From: UBA2336 sp049306095
GTDB lineage: Bacteria > Bacteroidota > Bacteroidia > Cytophagales > Cyclobacteriaceae
Assembly: GCA_049306095.1 (NCBI GenBank)
Contig: JBAQPU010000049.1
Location: 1-64,000 of the forward strand
Direction of reading: 5' to 3'
DNA length: 64,000 bases
Shown in pieces: positions 16,891-25,153 of this stretch (positions are counted from its first letter, which is position 1; each line of letters opens with the position of its first letter). Both the position numbers and the translations under genes were made by a program. The notes beneath the pieces were generated by a model that ran no database searches, was not told the origin of the DNA, and was given only the letters and a program-made list of their open reading frames with translations.

Positions 16891-17789
16891 TACCCTGCCT
16901 GTATAGCTTGCAGTACCTGGCTGTTGTCCAGAAAGAAGTAAATAAAAAAAGCATTTAAGCACGTTGCCGATACAGCATTCATCCCCATCGCATAATGAAA
17001 GTTAGCCTGGCTTTCGTCCTTCAGCACTTTCAAAAACCAAAATAAAAAAAACGTTAGCACGGGAAACAACGCCAGGAGGAAGACGAATGCATACCTAACA
17101 TGGAAAAACTGAATGAAATAAAATACAAAACCTGCCACGGCAATCGAAAAAACGAAGGCTGTAAAAATGAATGTGCCGCGTATGCCCAGTCGAAGGCTTA
17201 GGGTATGATCTCCTCGTTTTGCGTCCTCTTCGTGCTGATACACCTGTGTCATCGGGTAGTTACCCCATAACATAATGCTGCAAAGAATTGCCGGAATAAT
17301 CACCTGTGCGTTGCCGCAATTCTCCAGTGAAAAATCATTGATGCCAACGTAACACATTAAAAATGTAAAGAATCCCTGAAAAAATCCTGCTGCGAGCCAT
17401 CCCCCGATTGGGTACTTCTTCAACCGAATAACGGGATGGCTATACGCTTTCGAAATCAATCCGTATAACAGCAACATGGCTGCAAACAGCGTGTTAATCT
17501 TCCAAAGGCCCAAGGCCATTGCTAGGGCATCGAATAATAAGGCGAGAAAATACAATCCCCTGCTTACCGGAGGTGGGTTCTTAAGGCCGCCTATGCTTTT
17601 CTCATCTTTATCGAAATAGCTGTTATACCCGTTACTGGCCGGGTACAGAAAAAGATGGAGGATGATAAACACCCACAACATTCTGCCTTCATTCAGATTA
17701 GGGGAAATGGCCAGACCGAATAAATAAACGGGCAACAGAAAATAAGAAAAAGGAATTCTTAAATGAAGCCAGGATGATCGTGACAGCAT
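16887..17789 (-). CDS. UbiA-family prenyltransferase
   Basis: An integral membrane protein of 300 residues with about eight or nine hydrophobic helices. It has a first Asp-rich motif in NGYNSYFDKDEKS (near residue 57) and a second in YQHEEDAKRGDH (near 185), the Mg-diphosphate-binding sites of the UbiA family. It would transfer an isoprenoid or other polyprenyl group to an aromatic acceptor. It is convergent with the FAD oxidoreductase and divergent from the type III PKS (50 bases apart). The prenyl donor and acceptor are unknown; the neighbouring PKS product is the natural guess. Confidence 0.8.
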   Translation of the reverse strand: MLSRSSWLHLRIPFSYFLLPVYLFGLAISPNLNEGRMLWVFIILHLFLYPASNGYNSYFDKDEKSIGGLKNPPPVSRGLYFLALLFDALAMALGLWKINTLFAAMLLLYGLISKAYSHPVIRLKKYPIGGWLAAGFFQGFFTFLMCYVGINDFSLENCGNAQVIIPAILCSIMLWGNYPMTQVYQHEEDAKRGDHTLSLRLGIRGTFIFTAFVFSIAVAGFVFYFIQFFHVRYAFVFLLALFPVLTFFLFWFLKVLKDESQANFHYAMGMNAVSATCLNAFFIYFFLDNSQVLQAIQAGY

Positions 17790-17826
17790 AGCATGAAAGT
17801 AATAACCAAATTAAAATAATTTAAGG

Positions 17827-17834
17827 TATACTTG
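17827..17834 (+). promoter_or_regulatory. Predicted -7 box of the type III PKS gene
   Basis: TATACTTG matches TAnnTTTG with one mismatch and lies five bases before the PKS ATG. If it is used, the mRNA would be leaderless or almost so. A -33 TTG at the right distance is not evident. Confidence 0.35.
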
Positions 17835-17839
17835 AGTAC

Positions 17840-18949
17840 ATGGGCTTTATTACTTCCATCGGTACCGCAGTGCCTCCTTATCGGTTCAGTCAACCTACCC
17901 TGAGTGAGTTTATGATCAAGGCCATGCAATTGGACTATGCGAACAGCCGGAAGCTTAAAACCATTTTCAACTCAAGCGGAATTGCGTACCGGCATTCGGT
18001 TCTGGATGATTACGGCAAGACCGGTGGATTTACTTTCTACCCAAACAACTCCACCTTTGAGCCCTTCCCTTCAACAGAAAAAAGATTACTTGAATATCGC
18101 AGGCATGCGCTTTCCCTGAGCAGCATGGCCGTACAGGATTGCCTCTCGAAACGAAAAAATTTTGATTGGCACACGGTCACTCACCTCATTACGGTTAGCT
18201 GTACAGGTATGTATGCACCCGGGCTGGATATTGATCTCGTTCACAAACTCGGGCTACGCCAAGACGTTGAACGAACAGCCATCAATTTTATGGGTTGTTA
18301 CGCTGCCATCAATGCCATCAAAACAGCCGAGGCCTTTTGTACTGCTTCACCTGCTGTTGTACTCATTGTTTGTACAGAAATGTGCAGCCTGCACTTTCAA
18401 AAAGAAGCAACGGAAGACAACCTGCTTGCAAACGGATTGTTTGCTGATGGGGCCGCTGCGATACTCATGCAATCCAACGCTGAAGCCGGCATCAGCCTTT
18501 CGCCTGTCGCGTTTCACAACAACATTGTGATCACAAAAGACCAACACATGGCGTGGAGCATCGGAAACTTTGGTTTCGAGATGAAGTTGTCTTCTTACGT
18601 ACCCGATGTAATTAAAGGAGGAATCAAATCATTGACTTCCGCGATGCTGAAAAAAATAGAAAAGCAAATGGGAGACATCCCATATTTTGCTATTCATCCA
18701 GGCGGGAAAAAAATTCTGGAGGTGGTTGAGAAAGAGTTAGGCATTACACGGGAACAAAACAATCCTGCGTATGACGTTCTGAAGAATTATGGGAACATGT
18801 CATCTCCAACGGTGTTGTTTGTGTTGAATAAAATTTTTAAAAAGCTGAATGCTGAAGATAAAAATTCACACATCCTCAGCTTTGCGTTTGGACCCGGTCT
18901 TACCCTGGAGGGTATTTTGTACCGGATTAATGTTGTTGATCATGCCTGA
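17840..18949 (+). CDS. Type III polyketide synthase
   Basis: A 369-residue chalcone-synthase-fold enzyme. It has the catalytic Cys153 in FMGCYAA, His286 in AIHPGG and Asn319 in NYGNMSSPT, the triad of type III PKSs. Such enzymes extend an acyl-CoA starter with malonyl-CoA and cyclise the chain to pyrones, resorcinols or other phenols. The starter unit cannot be read from sequence; long-chain alkyl products are known for other bacterial members. It overlaps the methyltransferase gene by eight bases and is divergent from UbiA. Length is normal and no motif residue is missing. Product unknown. Confidence 0.9.
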   Translation: MGFITSIGTAVPPYRFSQPTLSEFMIKAMQLDYANSRKLKTIFNSSGIAYRHSVLDDYGKTGGFTFYPNNSTFEPFPSTEKRLLEYRRHALSLSSMAVQDCLSKRKNFDWHTVTHLITVSCTGMYAPGLDIDLVHKLGLRQDVERTAINFMGCYAAINAIKTAEAFCTASPAVVLIVCTEMCSLHFQKEATEDNLLANGLFADGAAAILMQSNAEAGISLSPVAFHNNIVITKDQHMAWSIGNFGFEMKLSSYVPDVIKGGIKSLTSAMLKKIEKQMGDIPYFAIHPGGKKILEVVEKELGITREQNNPAYDVLKNYGNMSSPTVLFVLNKIFKKLNAEDKNSHILSFAFGPGLTLEGILYRINVVDHA

Positions 18950-19658
18950 TTTTTCGAAACGCTCGGAGGAAATTGAAATCATGGATGACCTTACGTGCTC
19001 AGGGCCTGTGGTTCATCAAACCTTACGCGAACTTGAATTCATAAATAAATGGCTTGGGGGAAATGCCGTTACGCTGGGAGGAGTTCAGCAAATTCTTTCA
19101 AAAAAATTATTGGGTCATCACACCGGAATAACCGTTGGCGATGTCGGTTGTGGCGGTGGCGACATGCTGAAACTACTTCACCGGTTATTTAAAAAAAGAA
19201 ACCTTTCGGCCACCTTTATCGGCATTGATGCAAATCCTGCCATCATTGCCTACGCACAGGCAAACACTACTTTATATCCCGACATAACCTACAAAACCCT
19301 TGATGTTTTGTCGGATGAATTCGCGGGTCAACACTATGATGTTGTATTGGCCACATTATTTTTTCATCACTTTACAACTGATCAGTTAGTTAAATTGTTT
19401 TCGCGCCTGACACGCCAGACCACCACCGCAATTGTTATCAATGATCTTCACCGCCATTGGCTGGCCTATTATTCCATTAAGCTTCTCACGAAAATTTTTT
19501 CCCGATCATCAATGGTACGGGTGGATGCACCGCTGTCGGTCTTGCGGGGATTTAAAAAAACTGAGCTGATCGAAATTCTCCACCGGGCAGGCATCAAAAA
19601 TTATTCGCTCAGGTGGAAATGGGCTTTTCGCTGGCAACTGGTGATTGAGATAGCCTGA
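18942..19658 (+). CDS. SAM-dependent methyltransferase of the PKS cluster
   Basis: About 238 residues, with the class I motif VGDVGCGGGD and the second strand ending GIDAN, then VVLATLFFHHFT. The start ATG lies inside the last codons of the PKS gene (eight-base overlap), so translation is probably coupled. The frame is open further upstream inside the PKS gene, but MPDFSKRSEEIEIMDDL is the sensible N-terminus. By analogy with bacterial type III PKS clusters it would methylate the phenolic product; this is inference. Confidence 0.78.
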   Translation: MPDFSKRSEEIEIMDDLTCSGPVVHQTLRELEFINKWLGGNAVTLGGVQQILSKKLLGHHTGITVGDVGCGGGDMLKLLHRLFKKRNLSATFIGIDANPAIIAYAQANTTLYPDITYKTLDVLSDEFAGQHYDVVLATLFFHHFTTDQLVKLFSRLTRQTTTAIVINDLHRHWLAYYSIKLLTKIFSRSSMVRVDAPLSVLRGFKKTELIEILHRAGIKNYSLRWKWAFRWQLVIEIA

Positions 19659-19710
19659 ATCAAAAGCTTGGCACAATTTTTCGTAATTTTAGACTACTAA
19701 TCAATCTGGT

Positions 19711-20274
19711 ATGAAACGTATCCTAAAATCCTCATTCATTATTATTTTGTTAACCTCTGCTGCCTGCTCTTCAGGTGTGCTGGGCAAAAAGGTTCGTGAA
19801 CCTTTTCAAGGCAACGCATACGAATCAAACAATCGGTGGTGGCGTGGCACCGGCAAAGGAAGCAGCTCTCAGGATAACATTGCGCGCAGCAAAGCCGATG
19901 TGGATGCTAAGGCTCAGCTGGCAGGTCAGGTAAACGTTACCATGAAGCAGGTGGCTGACCAGTATCTCGGTCAAACTGAAAATGCCGAAGCCGCTGATGT
20001 TGCCGATAAGTTTCAAAGCCTGGTGCGCCAGGTGATGAATACGAATCTGGCTGATCTGCGAAAAATGGGAGAGGAAAAATTCTATAACGAGGAAAAAAAC
20101 GAGTATACGGTTTTTATGGCATATGAAATTAAGAAGAATGCCATGCTTCGTTTCATGAAAAAGCAGGCGAAGGTGGAAGAAAAAATTACCGAGCGTCAGC
20201 GTGACTTAATTGAGAAAATCATTGACGAAGAAATTAAAAAGGCCGATGCTGCCGATGCAGAGGGTGACAACTGA
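19711..20274 (+). CDS. LPP20-family lipoprotein
   Basis: A 187-residue lipoprotein with lipobox SAAC (Cys19). The mature part has the LPP20-type stretch ARSKADVDAKAQLAGQVN, where tandem Ala/Asp residues form a helix, and ends in a charged coiled-coil-like segment (EEKITERQRDLIEKIIDEEIKKAD). It is probably envelope-associated. Function unknown. It is followed by an intrinsic terminator at 20301-20330. Confidence 0.7.
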   Translation: MKRILKSSFIIILLTSAACSSGVLGKKVREPFQGNAYESNNRWWRGTGKGSSSQDNIARSKADVDAKAQLAGQVNVTMKQVADQYLGQTENAEAADVADKFQSLVRQVMNTNLADLRKMGEEKFYNEEKNEYTVFMAYEIKKNAMLRFMKKQAKVEEKITERQRDLIEKIIDEEIKKADAADAEGDN

Positions 20275-20300
20275 CAACCTGTACTTTACTCACGAAACTA

Positions 20301-20330
20301 ACCCTGCCGGTGTTCGGCAGGGTTTTTTTT
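20301..20330 (+). terminator. Intrinsic terminator
   Basis: ACCCTGCCG (20301-20309) pairs with CGGCAGGGT (20315-20323) around a five-base loop and is followed by a T run. It ends the LPP20-family gene. Confidence 0.85.
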
Positions 20331-20405
20331 ATGGTAAGAAAACCGCGCGAATGAGAATCTCTTTCCTGAAGAAAAAGTATTTTTATTTAACCAAAAAAAC
20401 CGAGT

Positions 20406-21275
20406 ATGAAAAAGTATGGCATTCTCATCCTGTTAATGCTCCCCGGCATGGTGTACAGTCAACAGCAGCCACCGGCTACCGAAATTTATTTGCTCGACTT
20501 ATCAATCTCTAAAAAAGGGATAGCCCTTTCCAATCCGCGTAACATCACCAACCATCCGGGGTATGACAACCAGCCCTCCTTTCATCCGGACGAATCAATT
20601 TTATATTACACATCAGCCAATGCAGAGGGACGAACAGACCTGATTGAGTGGAACTACGAAACCGATACCGACCGCTTTGTAACCCAAACACCCGAGCGGG
20701 AATATTCACCAACGGTAACCCCTGATAAAAAATTTATTTCCTGCATTATCCAGCGCGATAATGGTGCACAGGATTTAGGTCAGTACCCGGTGGGGGGAGG
20801 AACCCCGGATATACTCATCAACACCTTAACCGTTGGCTATCACGCCTGGATAGATGCCGATAACCTCCTGCTCTTCGTGCTGGGCGATACCCTTACGTTA
20901 CGGAAGTACACGTTGTCTTCAAAGAAGGAATCCATTCTATCTACAAAAATTGGACGATCACTCCATAAAATTCCGGGAACATCCGCCATGAGTTTTGTTC
21001 ATAAGGCATGGGAAGATGTGTGGGTGATTAAAAAAATTAATCCGGACGGAACGATGGAAGACCTCATTCACACCATTCCCGGACATGAAGACCTGACGTG
21101 GACGCCTGATGGAAAAATCATCATGAGTGACGGCAAACAACTTTTTTATTACCAGCCTGGCAAACCGCAGCATTGGCGTGAAATAGAAATGCCGGAACAA
21201 ATGCCCTCCGGTTCCATCTCCCGGCTGGCGGTTTCTCCGAACGGAGATAAAATTGCCATCGTTGTGACTGAATAG
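20406..21275 (+). CDS. Secreted TolB/PD40-like propeller protein
   Basis: A 289-residue protein with a signal peptide (ends VYSQQ). The mature part has PD40-style repeats: YDNQPSFHPDESILYYTSAN, YSPTVTPDKKFISCI, HEDLTWTPDGKIIMSD and RLAVSPNGDKIAIV. These are half-propeller blades like those in TolB and Bacteroidota periplasmic sensors. No catalytic motif is visible. It lies just before a deoxynucleoside kinase but on a separate unit; relation unclear. Confidence 0.65.
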   Translation: MKKYGILILLMLPGMVYSQQQPPATEIYLLDLSISKKGIALSNPRNITNHPGYDNQPSFHPDESILYYTSANAEGRTDLIEWNYETDTDRFVTQTPEREYSPTVTPDKKFISCIIQRDNGAQDLGQYPVGGGTPDILINTLTVGYHAWIDADNLLLFVLGDTLTLRKYTLSSKKESILSTKIGRSLHKIPGTSAMSFVHKAWEDVWVIKKINPDGTMEDLIHTIPGHEDLTWTPDGKIIMSDGKQLFYYQPGKPQHWREIEMPEQMPSGSISRLAVSPNGDKIAIVVTE

Positions 21276-21309
21276 AAGGCGGGAAAGTAGCGGGCTGTAT
21301 GCCGGCTGT

Positions 21310-21317
21310 TATATTTG
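21310..21317 (+). promoter_or_regulatory. Predicted -7 box of the deoxynucleoside kinase gene
   Basis: TATATTTG is an exact TAnnTTTG match and ends three bases before the ATG at 21321, so the transcript could be leaderless. No good -33 TTG was seen. Confidence 0.4.
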
Positions 21318-21320
21318 CAC

Positions 21321-21950
21321 ATGCCTACGCTGAAACACATTGCCATTTCAGGAAATATCGGAAGTGGAAAGACTACGCTTGCCGAAAAACTATCCAGACA
21401 CTATGGTTGGACACCCTTGTATGAATCGGTTGACCACAATCCGTACCTGCGTGATTTTTATGAAGATATGACCCGATGGGCCTTTCACCTGCAAATTTAC
21501 TTCCTGAACAGCCGGTTTCGCCAGATTAATGAGATCCGCTCCAATCCTAATACGATCGTGCAGGACCGGACCATTTATGAAGATGCCCACATTTTTGCGG
21601 CCAACCTGCGCAAGAGCGGGCACATTTCAGAACGTGATTACCAGAGCTACCTCGACATTTTTAATTCAATGATTGATTTTGTGAAGCCGCCCGATCTGTT
21701 GATTTACCTGAAGGCTGACATTCCAAAATTGGTTCGGCAAATTCAGAAGCGTGGCCGCGATTTTGAAGATGCCATCCGACTGGATTACCTGAAAAACCTG
21801 AACAAACATTACGAAGATTGGATTGGCAACTACAGCCACGGCAAACTCTTAACCATTGACGTGAACGATCTCGACTTTGTAAAGAATGTAGATGATTTTT
21901 CTTTGATTGTAGGAAAGGTTGACCTGGAACTAAACAGCCTGTTCAATTAA
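21321..21950 (+). CDS. Deoxynucleoside kinase
   Basis: A 209-residue cytosolic kinase of the dNK family, with the P-loop GNIGSGKT (residues 11-18), the catalytic region QDRTIYEDAHIF (ERS/DRS-type with Glu/Arg) and a lid segment RQIQKRGRDFE. It phosphorylates deoxynucleosides in salvage; the preferred base cannot be told from sequence. ATG 21321 is preferred to the upstream TTG, which lies in the promoter-like box. Confidence 0.88.
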   Translation: MPTLKHIAISGNIGSGKTTLAEKLSRHYGWTPLYESVDHNPYLRDFYEDMTRWAFHLQIYFLNSRFRQINEIRSNPNTIVQDRTIYEDAHIFAANLRKSGHISERDYQSYLDIFNSMIDFVKPPDLLIYLKADIPKLVRQIQKRGRDFEDAIRLDYLKNLNKHYEDWIGNYSHGKLLTIDVNDLDFVKNVDDFSLIVGKVDLELNSLFN

Positions 21951-21967
21951 TTGCTTCTTCTGTAGTT

Positions 21968-22222
21968 TTAGTGCTTACTGTTCCTGCAGTCTTCCAGTGC
22001 CCTCTCGGCTTGTACACGATGATATTCCGCCATTACGCGTTGCTGTTCAGCTAACTCTCGTTGCTTTTCAGTTTCCAACTTCTGCTCAGTGGCTAAGCTC
22101 CGTTGTTTATCGGCTTCCTGTTTTTGGATAAAAGCAAAAACCAAAGATAAAGTTGATGTCACTATTAATGCCGCGAGAAGTATCGCTACGGTTCGGCTCT
22201 TACGATTTTCTGAATTTGACAT
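21968..22222 (-). CDS. Small membrane protein with coiled coil (A)
   Basis: An 84-residue protein: short polar start, one transmembrane helix (about 11-33) and a highly charged coiled coil rich in Gln/Glu/Arg with repeats like EKQRELAEQQRVMAEYHRVQ. Start MSNSE at 22222; an upstream TTG is less likely. It is the last gene of a run following NagZ-like and PBP4-like genes and a similar small protein (22274-22582), so it is probably an envelope accessory. Family not recognised. Confidence 0.6.
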   Translation of the reverse strand: MSNSENRKSRTVAILLAALIVTSTLSLVFAFIQKQEADKQRSLATEQKLETEKQRELAEQQRVMAEYHRVQAERALEDCRNSKH

Positions 22223-22273
22223 AGTCAATCTATTCCTGTTGAGTTGTTTCTTTTCGTTGCAGCATCCCGGTTG

Positions 22274-22582
22274 CTATTTCTTTTTTTGAGCCTCCACCAA
22301 AGCGGCATCAGCTTTCCTTCTTTCTTCTTTCATCAGAATTCTCAGCATAGTTGCTTCTTTTCGTGCCGCTTCTGATTCCAGCATAAGACGTTTGATTTCC
22401 CGGTGAAGCCTGATGACCTCATCGCGCTGTGCCTTCGCTTCCAGTTGCTGTTTGTATCCGAACACTGCGCACATCGATGCGATGGCCAACATGGTAAGGG
22501 AAAGTATTTTATTCTTTACCTGGCTGCGCGTGGTCACCTGGGTGGTGCCGCGCATTTCGCGCAATTGTTCTTCGGCATTCAT
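22274..22582 (-). CDS. Small membrane protein with coiled coil (B)
   Basis: A 102-residue protein with a polar N-terminus, a transmembrane helix (about 26-45) and a long coiled coil (EAKAQRDEVIRLHREIKRLM onward) with a basic end AQKKK. It resembles protein A (21968-22222) in layout but not closely in sequence. It is nine bases from the NagZ-like gene and almost certainly co-transcribed with it. Function unknown. Confidence 0.6.
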   Translation of the reverse strand: MNAEEQLREMRGTTQVTTRSQVKNKILSLTMLAIASMCAVFGYKQQLEAKAQRDEVIRLHREIKRLMLESEAARKEATMLRILMKEERRKADAALVEAQKKK

Positions 22583-22591
22583 ATCTTCATA

Positions 22592-23857
22592 TTAGTCCGA
22601 CTTACTCTTTTTCTTTTTTCGCTTTTCCTTCTTCTGCCCCTCCTCCTGTTTTGCTTTTTCGGCCGCTTTTTCGGCATACATTTTTGCACGTGCTTCATTA
22701 ATCAAGGCCATCTCTTCGTTCTGACGAGCCAACTCCTGTGCCCTGACTAACTCTTTGCGATAATATTCTTCTGTCTTGCCGTTAAGTTTTGTTTTCAACA
22801 GCATGATCCGGTCAAACGACTGATCAATGCGTTGTTCACTGATTTTTCCTTCCTCAACGAATTTACGAATTATCTGGTGCACTTTATCGGCTGCACGCTC
22901 CTGGCTGCCGGCTATATTATTAGAGAATGTTAAAATATCTACCCCGGCATTAATCGCCAGTAATATGGCTTCTTCAAGCGGATAGTGTTTGGCAATGGCG
23001 TGCATTTGCATGTCATCAGAAAAAACAACCCCATTGTAATGCAATTTACCGCGCAGTAAATCATTGGTAATTTTCTTCGAGAGCGTTCCCGGCAATGCCT
23101 TTTCGTCAAGGTTCTTATTTACAATGTGTGCGGTCATAATCGCATCGATGAACCCCGAATCAATCAGAGCCTGGTATGGAATTAATTCTTTCTCGTTCCA
23201 GGTATTGGTCACATCGGCAATCCCAAGGTGCGTATCGTCTTTCGAGCTTCCATGACCCGGGAAATGCTTCAACGAGGTAACAATTCCAAGTTTACGATGC
23301 TGTTCAATAATTTCTCTGGCAAACAGGGCGACTGAGTCCGGATCAGCAGAGAAGGCTCTCTCCTTTCCTGCAATTATCGGATTGCTTGGATTAGATGCCA
23401 GGTCAACCACCGGAGCAAAATTTACATTGATGCCTAACCCCGCCAGGGTAGCGGCAGTTATTTCGGCATAAAACCGTACTGAATCAATTCCATATTTTCC
23501 AAGTTTTGCGGCTGAAATCGAACGCGGAAATCCGTATTTCTCTTTCAACCTGTTTACTTTCCCCCCTTCCTGGTCAATGGCAATAAATAAGGGAATAGGT
23601 GCGGCCTCCTGATAGGTCCAAGTCATTTTCTTTAACTCGGTATAAGAATTTTTGGCCGGAATATTCTTTTCAAAAAGAATGACCGACCCCACCTTCCCTA
23701 AACGTACTTCACGCAACACGGCCGAGTCCACCTTTGCGGATGGCATCCCAATTAAAATCATCTGCCCGATTTTAATGTCGAGGCTGTCGGCAGATTGTGC
23801 AAACCCCGAATGGCTGATCATTACAAGAAAAAAGATGGCGCCCTTTATTACTTTCAT
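22592..23857 (-). CDS. Secreted GH3 beta-N-acetylhexosaminidase (NagZ-like) with coiled-coil tail
   Basis: A 421-residue exported glycoside hydrolase family 3 enzyme. After a signal peptide comes the barrel with the family acid/base motif KHFPGHGSSKDDTH (near residue 196) and the nucleophile Asp in FSDDMQMHA (near 280). NagZ-type enzymes trim peptidoglycan GlcNAc-anhydroMurNAc. The last 70 residues form an unusual charged coiled-coil and poly-basic tail (AQELARQNEEMALINEARAK... ending KKKSKSD) not found in E. coli NagZ. It is in a run with PBP4-like and small coiled-coil genes, which suggests it works at the envelope with those partners. Confidence 0.82.
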   Translation of the reverse strand: MKVIKGAIFFLVMISHSGFAQSADSLDIKIGQMILIGMPSAKVDSAVLREVRLGKVGSVILFEKNIPAKNSYTELKKMTWTYQEAAPIPLFIAIDQEGGKVNRLKEKYGFPRSISAAKLGKYGIDSVRFYAEITAATLAGLGINVNFAPVVDLASNPSNPIIAGKERAFSADPDSVALFAREIIEQHRKLGIVTSLKHFPGHGSSKDDTHLGIADVTNTWNEKELIPYQALIDSGFIDAIMTAHIVNKNLDEKALPGTLSKKITNDLLRGKLHYNGVVFSDDMQMHAIAKHYPLEEAILLAINAGVDILTFSNNIAGSQERAADKVHQIIRKFVEEGKISEQRIDQSFDRIMLLKTKLNGKTEEYYRKELVRAQELARQNEEMALINEARAKMYAEKAAEKAKQEEGQKKEKRKKKKSKSD

Positions 23858-23860
23858 TTT

Positions 23861-25153
23861 TTAATAATGTTCGTAAAGTGATTTTAAAATAGTGGACATT
23901 TCATTTCGTACTACATTGGAAGAGGCCGGAAAGTTATTGCTCATAAAACTGAAGATTAACGTTTTTCCGCTTCGTGCTACCAGGTAACCACTCAACGTAT
24001 GGCTATTGGAAAGCGTGCCGGTCTTTCCATAAATATAAGGAGGATCATTTTTATACCAATTCCGAATCGTCCCTGCCTTTCCCCCAATTGCTAAAAGTTG
24101 AAAAAGCCGCTCACGGGGAACACGCTCATAAATTTTTTCCCATAACTTGACGATGCTGCGGGGCGTAAACAAATTAAACCGCGAAAGACCTGAACCATCA
24201 ACCCAAACGGGTTTATCGGGTAAATCCTGTAAGAAGTTTTCTTTCATGTGTTTGATCGCGATTTCGGATTCTAACGAGTCGCTGAGTATTCTTGAACACA
24301 TGAGGAGAACTTGTTCGGCAATAAAATTATCACTTTCCTGCATCATCACTTTATACAGGCTGTCAGCAGGAATACTGTTCACCGTGCGCACGGAATCCCA
24401 CCGGCTATTTTTTATAACACTTACTTTTTTTCCAAGTGTATCTGACAATAACGAAGCGGTTAAATCAACTCCGGTTTTAAACGGTACTTCCCATGTCTCA
24501 GTCTTGGGTTGATTTTTTCCAGGCCGAAAAGAAATTTTATTTGAGCCCAGGTCGCGAATCAACTCAGTTTCTTCTGCGGCTTCGCCAACCGTAACTTCAT
24601 TCGCAAACAAACGAGGGGTAATACTCAGTTTTGATCCATTGTACTCAGCCATGAAGTAGTTCCCATACAACGGAAAGGCCGAGCGTTCTGCTGAATAGGT
24701 ATAATAATAATCACTCCATGCCCACCCGGGGCCAAGCGGAGTGGTGTAGAAATTATCTTCCGCAATAAACAATTGCTTGTTCCCCTCCTTTAAAAAATTG
24801 TAAGCCTTTCGGGAATCAAATGCCAGGGGATACAGAAAGGACGGATCGCCCGTTCCGCGAAAAATCAACGAATCTCCTCTTTCTACATATTGAAGAGCAG
24901 GAACGGAATCTCCCAGTAAAACGAGACCCGTATATAACGTAAAAATTTTTGTGTTCGAGGCCGGTGTAAAATATTGGCCTCCCTGGAAGGAATACAATTC
25001 TTTCTTTTCAACGGGATCGTACAACACAAATCCGGTATGATCATGAAGTTTTGCTTCCAACGATATAAAATTTTTGTTAAGGGCCCTGTGCGATACCGGT
25101 GAACACGAAAACAGAGTGAATATAAACAGCAGAAAAAGGAATGATCGTATCAT
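23861..25153 (-). CDS. D-alanyl-D-alanine carboxypeptidase/endopeptidase, PBP4 (S13) family lipoprotein
   Basis: A 430-residue S13 penicillin-binding protein with lipobox LFSC (Cys17). It has the SxxK motif in ASNTK (about residue 65), SxN as SDN near 274 and KTG in YGKTGTLSN near 375, all intact. S13 enzymes cut peptidoglycan cross-links or terminal D-Ala. Its ATG overlaps the stop of the DinB gene upstream by four bases (ATGA), and it is three bases from the NagZ-like gene, so these form an operon-like run. Confidence 0.87.
   Translation of the reverse strand: MIRSFLFLLFIFTLFSCSPVSHRALNKNFISLEAKLHDHTGFVLYDPVEKKELYSFQGGQYFTPASNTKIFTLYTGLVLLGDSVPALQYVERGDSLIFRGTGDPSFLYPLAFDSRKAYNFLKEGNKQLFIAEDNFYTTPLGPGWAWSDYYYTYSAERSAFPLYGNYFMAEYNGSKLSITPRLFANEVTVGEAAEETELIRDLGSNKISFRPGKNQPKTETWEVPFKTGVDLTASLLSDTLGKKVSVIKNSRWDSVRTVNSIPADSLYKVMMQESDNFIAEQVLLMCSRILSDSLESEIAIKHMKENFLQDLPDKPVWVDGSGLSRFNLFTPRSIVKLWEKIYERVPRERLFQLLAIGGKAGTIRNWYKNDPPYIYGKTGTLSNSHTLSGYLVARSGKTLIFSFMSNNFPASSNVVRNEMSTILKSLYEHY

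Noticed and set aside
19668..19683. Sigma-54-like TTGGCAC before the LPP20 gene
   Set aside because: The -24 GG is present, but 12 bases on the -12 GC reads CG, so the promoter would be inactive.
23861..25153. Beta-lactamase
   Set aside because: SNTK, SDN and KTG spacing and length match S13 PBP4, not class A or C enzymes.
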